Part shown: one piece after another, positions 28,835 to 35,347 of the stretch | Position numbering within the stretch: position 1 is the stretch's first letter | How the letters are laid out: each line of letters begins with the position of its first letter | Origin: a bacterium | GTDB lineage: Bacteria > Vulcanimicrobiota > Xenobia > Xenobiales > Xenobiaceae | DNA length: 40,834 nt | Assembly: GCA_022839105.1 (NCBI GenBank) | Contig: JALHDH010000012.1 | Span: 1-40,834 of the forward strand | Direction: 5' to 3' | Translations under genes and position numbers: made by a program | Notes under the pieces: generated by a model | Seen by the model: the letters and a program-made list of their open reading frames with translations, nothing else | What the model was told of the DNA's origin: nothing | The model's database searches: none

Positions 28835-31321
28835 TTAGACTCGTGACAGGCGCTTCTGTAAATCCTGGAGGATCCCGGCGATGTCCTCACAAGGCTCGGC
28901 CAAATCGGCCACGGCGCTTCCCAGCATTTCAGTTCCCCTGGTCAACTGGGTGTCGAATTCGCCCAGGGCCTTCTGCAGAGAGGGAACGACCGCGTTGAAG
29001 TAGCTCTTGGCGCTGGTCTCCATCTTCGCGAATCCGGAGACCATGTCGTCGATCACCGCCCTCTGGCGCGCGACTCCCTCGGTGAGGCCCTGTGCCAGCC
29101 CCCCCAATTCCTGATGCAACTGGCGCAAGGTCCGGATCCTCTCGTCTGCCGAGGCGTTCTGGGTCTCCAGCTTCTGCCCCAACAAGGCCAGCGCATTGGT
29201 GATGTTCTGCGCCAGGTTGCTCTGGGAATGCACAGCCTGGGCCGCACCGGACAGGTTTCGAGCGACTTCGGTCAATTGCCCGCTCACCTCCCGCTGGGCC
29301 TGGATGCTGCCGCGAATCCCGTCGGCCAGCTTGCCCAGATGCTCGACCAGACCGGCAACCCGAGCTGCCGCGCCTTCGAGGTCTTCGGTCACGGCGCCGA
29401 CCTGCTGGTGGGTCTGCCTGGTCAGTCGCTCCAGCAGGGTCGCCTGCTGATCGAAACGCTCCAGCAGAGCCTGATTGACCGACCTGCTGCCAGCCAGCAG
29501 ATCCTCCATGCGCGTGGTCAGCCTCTCCAACGTGACCTCCACGGCGCCCGTGACCCGCTCCAGGCCGCTCTCGGTGCTGGACTGCAGGGCGCCCTGACTC
29601 TCCAGGGTCGCCTTTCGCAAGGAATCCATGGTCTCAGAGGTGCCTTGAAGCAACTCGGTCCGCAACCCCCGAGTCAGCTCCGTCATCGTGACATTCAGGT
29701 GATTCAGGGTCGTGGTCAGGAGCAGTTGGGATTCCTCCTGGTGACGCGCCGAGGTGCCATGGAGGGTCACACTCAACCGCTGCAGGTTGTCCTCGATGCT
29801 CTCCTGGGTGGCCTGCATGATGTGCGCGATCCGTTCGGCTGCCCGATCCTGGGTCTGCACCACGCTGGCGCTGCTGTCCAGGGAGGCTCGAGTCATCTGC
29901 TCCGCCACGGCCGTCATCTGCCGGGTCATGGTCTCCTGAAGCTGGCCGACCAGGCGGCCCAGCGTCGCGGTCGCAACCTCCTGGGCCTGGGTCGCCTGCT
30001 CCACCATCCGGGAGAGGCTCTCCCCTGCGCTGCTCAGGGCCTGATTGGAAGTCTGCGAAGAGCGGGTTGCCTGGTCGATCAGGCTGGCTGACAGCCGGTC
30101 GAACAGAGCCTCGATGCGATCCAGGGTCTGCTCCTGCTGCTCTTGAGTCCGCCGAGTCAAGGTCTCAACCTGCCCCTCGAGCAGGGTGGCCTGCTGCACG
30201 CTGGTCCGACCGACACGCCCGAGATATTCCTCCATCTGGGAGCGCTGCGTCTCCAGGGATGAAGCCAGGCTCTGGAGAGTTTTGGAGAGCTGGGAAACCT
30301 GGTTCTCGGCGCCCGACGTCAGGGTTTCGGAGAACTGGTTGACCAGGTTCTGGATGGCCCCCGTCGCGTTCTGCGATTGTTCAGCTTTGAGCTCCCTGGT
30401 GGCAGTCCCCAGGGACTCGGCAAGGGGCTGCAGCGTCGAGTGGATGGCTTGAACCAGGCTGCCAATCATCTTCTGATTGGTCTCATCCATCTTCTGGGCC
30501 TGATTGGCCACAAGCTGTTCCAGGACGGGCTTCATCTCGGAGGCAAAGTCCGTGCTCAGTTTCTGGAGGACCAGGCTCTGTTTCTCGGATTCGGTGCGGA
30601 CGTCCAACAGGATCTTCTCCGCCGTCTTGCGGGGGAAGAGTCCATCCAGGAGTCTTTGGAAAGACAGAAGGCCCTGGCGAACCTCCAGGACGCGGTGCCT
30701 CTCGTAGTATTGGAACCAGACGGCCAACAGCACCGCGACGAACGAAGCGAAGAACGCGGGGCCCACATGCCAGAGCAAGGCCTGGGTGGCCTGGGTGACC
30801 TCCCCCGATTCCTTTCCTCCCAGGATTATGACCGCCTTGATCAGGCCGAGGGAGATTCCCAGGAAAGTCCCGACGATTCCGGACGCCGTGAAGATTCCGG
30901 GCGCGTGGCGCGTGACTTCGGTCTGCAGTTCAGAATCAACGATCTCATCGACGGGGAAGAAATGTGCCGCATCGATCGTATTGTAGACTTCGACCCTTTG
31001 GCCTGTGGGATTGGTGTGGACACAGGACTGGGAGAACTCACGCCAGTAATGTTTCAGGACGCCGTCCTTGCCCTGGAAGAACTGGTCGATCTCCCCGTAC
31101 CTGGTCCGCGCGTCATCCTGAGCAAAGCCCTCGAGAAACCTGGTCGCTTCGTTGATCTCATCAAGCAGTTCCTTGGAGCGCTTCTTGAGATGCCCAAAGT
31201 ACCTAGAAGAGAGCCAAACGACGAAGACCAGGACCCCAACTGGAACAGCAAAGGCCAGCGCGTCCGAAGGGTCGGCGAATCCTGCTGTCTTCGCCCCCAA
31301 AATCAGAACCCAAGAAATCAA
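28835..31321 (-). CDS. zorA: ZorA, MotA/TolQ-like proton channel with long intracellular tail
   Basis: 828 aa. TTG at 31321 is supported by GGAAGG about 7 nt upstream; the next methionine lies well inside the conserved part. Transmembrane segments: about 22-40 (LAFAVPVGVLVFVVWLSS), 148-172 (ASGIVGTFLGISLGLIKAVI) and 190-212 (HVGPAFFASFVAVLLAVWFQ), the last two forming the MotA/TolQ/ExbB core. Residues 230-828 are a continuous Gln/Thr/Leu-rich helical tail (for example MEEYLGRVGRTSVQQATLL), the hallmark of ZorA, whose tail projects into the cytoplasm and is needed to relay the envelope signal. It is the first zor gene; zorB follows 12 bp later. A flagellar stator role is excluded by the tail and the neighbours. 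Confidence 0.94.
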   Translation of the reverse strand: MISWVLILGAKTAGFADPSDALAFAVPVGVLVFVVWLSSRYFGHLKKRSKELLDEINEATRFLEGFAQDDARTRYGEIDQFFQGKDGVLKHYWREFSQSCVHTNPTGQRVEVYNTIDAAHFFPVDEIVDSELQTEVTRHAPGIFTASGIVGTFLGISLGLIKAVIILGGKESGEVTQATQALLWHVGPAFFASFVAVLLAVWFQYYERHRVLEVRQGLLSFQRLLDGLFPRKTAEKILLDVRTESEKQSLVLQKLSTDFASEMKPVLEQLVANQAQKMDETNQKMIGSLVQAIHSTLQPLAESLGTATRELKAEQSQNATGAIQNLVNQFSETLTSGAENQVSQLSKTLQSLASSLETQRSQMEEYLGRVGRTSVQQATLLEGQVETLTRRTQEQQEQTLDRIEALFDRLSASLIDQATRSSQTSNQALSSAGESLSRMVEQATQAQEVATATLGRLVGQLQETMTRQMTAVAEQMTRASLDSSASVVQTQDRAAERIAHIMQATQESIEDNLQRLSVTLHGTSARHQEESQLLLTTTLNHLNVTMTELTRGLRTELLQGTSETMDSLRKATLESQGALQSSTESGLERVTGAVEVTLERLTTRMEDLLAGSRSVNQALLERFDQQATLLERLTRQTHQQVGAVTEDLEGAAARVAGLVEHLGKLADGIRGSIQAQREVSGQLTEVARNLSGAAQAVHSQSNLAQNITNALALLGQKLETQNASADERIRTLRQLHQELGGLAQGLTEGVARQRAVIDDMVSGFAKMETSAKSYFNAVVPSLQKALGEFDTQLTRGTEMLGSAVADLAEPCEDIAGILQDLQKRLSRV

Positions 31322-31883
31322 ATGACACCTTCCCGTCGTGTGATGAAGACTTCCCGTGCGGCGCGTCGGACCTGCCCCGTGCGGCTTCCCAATCCAGCCC
31401 CGACTTCGCCCCCTCGGAGATTGGTTCCTATCTCTCCTGTCCCCCGCAATCCCCCCCTGAAGTCAGGTCCCATCGCCTGGCACCCGGTTCTTCGGCTTCG
31501 CCTCCTCAGCGACGCTGTACATGTGGCTGCTGGCAGCCCAGTTCGCGCAATCGGGCCCGAACCTTGCGGGCCGTGCGCCCGGGGAGCCTGTCGATGTCCT
31601 GGGCGCTGTTGACTCCGATCCGGCCGGATTCTTCTGGCATTCTTCAATAGGGTCTCTGTCAAGCGATTCGAGGGGGTCGGACATGAGGTCAAGCCTGCTG
31701 CCCGCAGGAAGCGTGGGATTACAGGCTTGAGTTGGACGACAGGTTCCTGGTGCCTCGGCGCCTTCACGGAAACCATGCTATCCCACCCCCCCTGCCAGGA
31801 CGTGTCACCGCCAGTGGGCATGGGCTGCTGGGTCGCGGCGCAGGGGTCTCCGGATCCCGGCAGGTCTCTTCCCGCCCTCGCCC
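31322..31883. other. 562-bp stretch between zorA and the PD-(D/E)XK gene
   Basis: No supported gene on either strand; reading frames here lack ribosome-binding sites and protein-like composition. It should contain the zorA promoter. A TTGACA hexamer on the minus strand (about 31657-31662) has no good -10 at normal spacing. It also contains an inverted repeat at 31689-31730 and a 12-bp palindrome ATCCGGCCGGAT at 31618-31629. Confidence 0.5.
31689..31730. repeat. Inverted repeat between zorA and the PD-(D/E)XK gene
   Basis: Perfect 9-bp arms TCAAGCCTG (31689-31697) and CAGGCTTGA (31722-31730), 24 bp apart, with a small inner CTG/CAG stem. It may be a terminator-like fold for the gene ending at 31884 or a regulator site for zorA. 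Confidence 0.5.
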
Positions 31884-32534
31884 TCAGTGCGGCCCAGCCC
31901 CCCCCACCTCGACGACAGCATACCGGAACGGTTTGCCCTCCGCCGTGGGCTGGTAATCCCGCCAGGCGATGCAGTAGGAGCCGCGCAGCTCAAGGGGCTG
32001 CTGGCGGCCGGCCGTCGTTCCCGGTCCAGCCCCAGGCTTCCAGCGCCGAACACCTACAAGCTCGGCCCCTTCGTGCAGGCGGAACTCGTCATCGACCGGC
32101 GGAGAGTCCGTGCCGCTTCTGGAAGAGCGCCTCCAATAGCCGGAATCGTTGGTCAGAAGGACCGCCCAGGCTCGCTCAACCTGGTAGGCCCGACAGTCGG
32201 CCAGTCTCTCCAGGCGGCGCAGATCCAACACGAAATCGTAGCGCCCTGTGGCCTGGGCACCGTGGCCCTTCAAGCGAACCTCCTCGTGACCGACGCGGTA
32301 GCTGGAGGCCCGGGTCTTGTATTTCAGCTCGATGGCGAACATCCGCCTGCCGATGAAGGCCACGATGTCCACCTGCATCCCGGGATCGCACTCCCAGGGG
32401 ATGCATTCCAGGCGCAGCGTGGCCTCGGGGTGCAGTTCCTGGATCTTCCAGGCCAGGGCGAACTGGAAGTCCGCCTCCGACACGAAAACCCTCTTCTCGG
32501 CCAAGAGCCGGTCCAGGGCAGACTGAATCTCCAC
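31884..32534 (-). CDS. PD-(D/E)XK nuclease-like protein
   Basis: 216 aa from GTG 32534, chosen because AGGAGG lies 10 nt upstream; a GTG at 32543 is too close to it. The N-terminal half has a helix (SALDRLLAEKRVFVSEADFQ) and then a nuclease core DPGMQVDIVAFIGRRMFAIE continuing LKYKTR, which fits the D...(E)xK pattern with Asp near residue 58 and Glu/Lys near 70-72. The C-terminal half mixes beta strands and a Trp-rich segment. The specific family is not recognised. It is on the zor strand, 562 bp upstream of zorA, so it is probably a separately transcribed island gene such as a restriction-like nuclease. Confidence 0.7.
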   Translation of the reverse strand: MEIQSALDRLLAEKRVFVSEADFQFALAWKIQELHPEATLRLECIPWECDPGMQVDIVAFIGRRMFAIELKYKTRASSYRVGHEEVRLKGHGAQATGRYDFVLDLRRLERLADCRAYQVERAWAVLLTNDSGYWRRSSRSGTDSPPVDDEFRLHEGAELVGVRRWKPGAGPGTTAGRQQPLELRGSYCIAWRDYQPTAEGKPFRYAVVEVGGAGPH

Positions 32535-32879
32535 GATCTCCACTCCTCCTGCAGCACGGACGGATTCGAGCCAACGGCCAGTCTCCTCCTCACCAGCGCC
32601 GCCGTCGCCCGCCCCCAGCGACTTCGCCTCCGATCAGGCGTGCAATCCACCATCCTTCCCAGGAACCTCCTGCGAAACATGACGGAGAGCCGGCCGGCGG
32701 GGATTGCGCGCGAGATCCCATCGCCGCGCCCCCGCAGCGCAAGCCCTCAGGGCGATCCTCTCCCCCCGAGCATGCGGCCCGGTCCTCTACCGCGATGTGT
32801 CCGTCGGGTTGCCGGAGTCCTGCCAGCAAGGAGCGACCCGTGCCGCCCTCTGGCGGGCGATCCGAGGCCGCCTGAAGAC
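32535..32879. other. Non-coding stretch between the island and tRNA-Met
   Basis: About 345 bp with no supported gene. It contains the ribosome-binding site and presumably the promoter of the PD-(D/E)XK gene. I see no repeat of the tRNA-Met 3' end. Confidence 0.4.
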
Positions 32880-32908
32880 TTGACACCATCGGCCCGGGCA
32901 CGTAAAAT
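32880..32908 (+). promoter_or_regulatory. Sigma70-type promoter of tRNA-Met
   Basis: Perfect -35 TTGACA (32880-32885), 17-bp spacer, -10 TAAAAT (32903-32908, 5 of 6), 12 bp before the tRNA 5' end. Confidence 0.85.
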
Positions 32909-32920
32909 CACCCTCGTCCC

Positions 32921-32995
32921 GGCGGGGTAGCTCAGAGGTAGAGCAGGGGACTCATAAGCCCTTGGTCGCGAGTTCGACTCTCGCCCCCGCCACCA
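32921..32995 (+). tRNA. tRNA-Met (anticodon CAT)
   Basis: 75-nt cloverleaf: acceptor GGCGGGG pairs with CCCCGCC, discriminator A, encoded CCA; D-arm GTAGCTCAGAGGTAGAGC; anticodon loop CTCATAA (CAT); T-loop TTCGACT. It lacks the initiator-type C1-A72 mismatch, so it is elongator Met or, less likely, the CAT-anticodon tRNA-Ile that TilS modifies; tilS lies just downstream. The anticodon stem has one A-G mismatch next to the loop. Confidence 0.93.
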
Positions 32996-33000
32996 AGAAG

Positions 33001-33029
33001 ACCCCTGGGAGACCGGGGGTTTCTTGTTT
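33001..33029 (+). terminator. Rho-independent terminator of tRNA-Met
   Basis: 8-bp stem ACCCCTGG / CCGGGGGT (one T-G pair) with a GAGA tetraloop, followed by the T-rich tract TTCTTGTTT, starting 6 nt after the CCA end. Confidence 0.75.
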
Positions 33030-33080
33030 CTGGCCTCCGGGAGGCGCCCCGGTCGACCTCGCCCCAGGCAGGAGGTTCCC

Positions 33081-34532
33081 ATGGACCGCTTCACCTCCGG
33101 ACGCGATGGCCTGCCGGGGAGCGAGCCCCCCGACCAGGCGGGCACGACGCTCCGAGGCTCCCGGCCCCTCGCCGAGAGGCTCCGAGACCACCTCCACGCG
33201 ACCTCGCTGCTCCCGGCCGGCTCGCGCTGCCTGGTGGGCCTCTCGGGCGGCGGAGACTCGGTGGCGCTTCTCCGGTTGCTGCTCGATCTGCGCGAGAGCC
33301 TGGAGATCTCGGTGTGCGCGGCCCACCTCGACCACGGGCTTCGCCCGGATTCCGCCGCCGATCGGGACTTCGTGCGCGAGCTCTGCCGGGAACTGAAGGT
33401 CCCGCTCACCAGCGCCCGGGCCGAGATCCGCGGCCGGGCCCGCCAGATGAACCTCTCGGTGGAAGCCGCCGGCCGGAGGGTCCGCTACGCCTTCCTGAGC
33501 CGGGTCGCCAGGCGCCGAGGATGCGGGGCGGTCCTGACCGCGCACACCGCGGAGGATCAGGCCGAAACGATCCTGCTGCGGCTGATCGCGGGAACCGGTC
33601 TGCGCGGCTTGGGAGGGATCCGCCCTCGGCGCCGGGACGGGGTGATCCGCCCGCTCCTGCCCTTCACCCGTCAGGAACTGCGAGATTGGCTTCGCCAGAT
33701 CGGACAGCCCTGGCGCGAGGATCCCACCAACCTGGTGCCTGAGGCCCCCCGGACCCGGGTCCGCCTCTTGCTGATGCCCCTGCTCCGGGAATGGAATCCC
33801 AGGATCGTCCAGGCCCTGGGCCGACTGGCGCATCAGGCCCGGGAGGACGAGGCGTGCCTGGCCGGCCCCGCCCGGGCGATGCTCCGCTCGGCCCGACGCC
33901 AGCCGGGTCAGGTGTTCCTGGATGTGGCCGGACTCCTGGACATGCCCCCTCCGGTGCGTTGGCGTGCCCTGCGCCTGGCCCTGGCGGGCCTGGGATGCCG
34001 CCTCCAAGCCCGACACCGCGAACCTCTGGAAGACCTCCTGGCAGGGCCCTCGGGCCGGGACCTGGACCTTCCCGGAGGCCGAAGGGCCCGCCGACGAGGC
34101 CAGGAATTGCGCCTGGAAGAGGCTCCAGTGGCCCCCTCGCCGCCCCCCGATTCGTTCCTCTTCCCCTGTCGACCGGGATCCGTCGAGCTTCCGGGATGGA
34201 GCCTCCGACTGGACCTCGGCGTCTGCGACTCGCCGGCTTCCCCGGATGCCTGGGAGATCCGGGTGGATCCTGAACTGCTGGAAGATTCCCTGGAGATCCG
34301 CTCCAGGCGCCCCGGGGACCGTTTTCGCCCGGCCGGCGGAGCGGGAGGGACGACCTTGAAGAAGTTCCTTCACGGGATCGGGCTTCCCAGGGAGGAGCGG
34401 GACCTGGTCCCCCTGCTGTGCTGTCGGGAGCGTGTGGTCTGGGTGATCGGGCACCGCGCCGCCGAAGACTTCCTGGCCACCTCCCGGAGCCGACGGATCC
34501 TGCGGATCCGAGCGACCCGCCTGCCCGACTGA
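33081..34532 (+). CDS. tilS: tRNA(Ile)-lysidine synthase
   Basis: 483 aa. ATG at 33081 with AGGAGG (33070-33075) upstream. TilS attaches lysine to C34 of the CAT-anticodon tRNA-Ile using ATP, so that it reads AUA as isoleucine. The N-terminal PP-loop ATPase is clear: SGGGDS at residues 55-60, AAHLDHGLRPDSAADRDFVR, LTAHTAEDQAETILLRLIAG and GLGGI. A central substrate-binding domain follows (RQELRDWLRQIGQPWREDPT), and the C-terminal domain ends with SRRPGDRFRPAGGAG and the TLKKFLHGIGLPREERD segment typical of TilS-C. It leads a plus-strand cluster with hpt and ftsH, the common bacterial order. Confidence 0.96.
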   Translation: MDRFTSGRDGLPGSEPPDQAGTTLRGSRPLAERLRDHLHATSLLPAGSRCLVGLSGGGDSVALLRLLLDLRESLEISVCAAHLDHGLRPDSAADRDFVRELCRELKVPLTSARAEIRGRARQMNLSVEAAGRRVRYAFLSRVARRRGCGAVLTAHTAEDQAETILLRLIAGTGLRGLGGIRPRRRDGVIRPLLPFTRQELRDWLRQIGQPWREDPTNLVPEAPRTRVRLLLMPLLREWNPRIVQALGRLAHQAREDEACLAGPARAMLRSARRQPGQVFLDVAGLLDMPPPVRWRALRLALAGLGCRLQARHREPLEDLLAGPSGRDLDLPGGRRARRRGQELRLEEAPVAPSPPPDSFLFPCRPGSVELPGWSLRLDLGVCDSPASPDAWEIRVDPELLEDSLEIRSRRPGDRFRPAGGAGGTTLKKFLHGIGLPREERDLVPLLCCRERVVWVIGHRAAEDFLATSRSRRILRIRATRLPD

Positions 34533-34569
34533 GAGGAGCCCGCGCCAGACCGCCGAAGCGCAGCCCCCC

Positions 34570-35097
34570 ATGACGACAGCCCCATCTGCCCCTGGCCCGG
34601 TGATCCTTCCCCGCGAGCGGATCCAGGCGCGAGTCCGGGAACTTGCCGACGAGATCAGCCGGGACTACCAGGGCCGCCCGCTGCACCTGCTGGCGGTGCT
34701 GCGCGGGGCTCTTCCATTCCTGAGCGACCTGTCGCGTCACCTGAGCCTGGATGTCTCGTTCGACTTCCTGGCCGTGACCCGGGACGGCCCGGACGGCCAC
34801 GTCCAGTTGCTCAAGGATCTCGACCACCCGGTCGAGGGGCGGGATGTCCTGCTGGTGGAGGACATCGTCAACGAGGGGACGACCCTGAAGTATCTCCTGG
34901 AGACCCTCGAACTGCGCCGCCCCGCCCGGGTGCGGGTCTGCACCATGTTCGATCGGCCCTCGCGTCGCAAGGCCGAGGTCCAGCCGGACTACGTCGGGCT
35001 GGTCCTGGACGACCGCTTCGTGGTCGGCTACGGACTGGACTACCGCCAGTTCTACCGGAACCTTCCGGACCTGGCGGAGTTCACCGTCCCGGACTGA
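34570..35097 (+). CDS. hpt: Hypoxanthine phosphoribosyltransferase
   Basis: 175 aa. It salvages hypoxanthine or guanine to IMP or GMP with PRPP. ATG at 34570 lacks a clear ribosome-binding site; the next candidate, GTG at residue 11, is no better. Family motifs: LLAVLRGALPFLSDLSRHL (about 40-58), the PRPP-binding loop VLLVEDIVNEGTTLKYLLE (about 93-111, catalytic Glu97/Asp98), KAEVQPDYVGLVLDDRFVVG and YGLDYRQFYRNLP. The PRPP loop reads NEGTT where DTGxT is usual. It sits 37 bp after tilS and probably shares its transcript. Confidence 0.94.
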   Translation: MTTAPSAPGPVILPRERIQARVRELADEISRDYQGRPLHLLAVLRGALPFLSDLSRHLSLDVSFDFLAVTRDGPDGHVQLLKDLDHPVEGRDVLLVEDIVNEGTTLKYLLETLELRRPARVRVCTMFDRPSRRKAEVQPDYVGLVLDDRFVVGYGLDYRQFYRNLPDLAEFTVPD

Positions 35098-35135
35098 GTC
35101 CGGCCGGGGCGGCGGATCGAAGCCGGAGGTGCGCG

Positions 35136-35165
35136 TTGTCCCGTCTCGGGATGGCGTGCTATGAT
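35136..35165 (+). promoter_or_regulatory. Probable ftsH promoter
   Basis: -35 TTGTCC (35136-35141, 4 of 6), 18-bp spacer, -10 TATGAT (35160-35165, 5 of 6). It implies a leader of about 175 nt before the ftsH start. Confidence 0.5.
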
Positions 35166-35248
35166 TGCGGAGCCCGAGGCCCGAGATTCCCTTTCCGCCG
35201 GCTGGTCTCCCCAGGCGCGCAGGGTTCTTGTCCTCCGGACCCCAACCA

Positions 35249-35323
35249 GGCAGGGGTCCTGGTCTGCGGATTGAAGCCCCCCTGCCCCGAATATCCTGGT
35301 GTGCCGCCCGGGAAGGGCGGCAC
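35249..35323 (+). promoter_or_regulatory. Two hairpins in the ftsH leader
   Basis: First hairpin: GGCAGGGG (35249-35256) with CCCCTGCC (35279-35286), perfect 8 bp. Second: GTGCCGCCC (35301-35309) with GGGCGGCAC (35315-35323), perfect 9 bp and a 5-nt loop, ending about 10 nt before the GAGAGG ribosome-binding site. They could influence ftsH translation. Confidence 0.45.
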
Positions 35324-35347
35324 GGTGTTGAAGAGAGGTATCGTCGG

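Noticed and set aside
27968..31321. Flagellar stator MotA/MotB or TolQR
   Set aside because: The 600-residue helical tail after the channel, the EH_Signature gene and the SNF2 gene next to it are diagnostic of Zorya; no motility genes are nearby.
31318..31821. A 167-codon minus-strand frame upstream of zorA
   Set aside because: No ribosome-binding site and Arg/Gly/Thr-rich shadow-like composition; it only abuts zorA by chance.
32555..32600. tRNA-like T-arm (GGATTCGAGCC) before the PD-(D/E)XK gene
   Set aside because: Only 3 of 5 stem pairs form, and no acceptor or anticodon arm can be drawn.
32921..32995. tRNA-Met as the integration site of the island
   Set aside because: The island lies at the 5' side of the tRNA, and no copy of the 3' end was seen at the other border.
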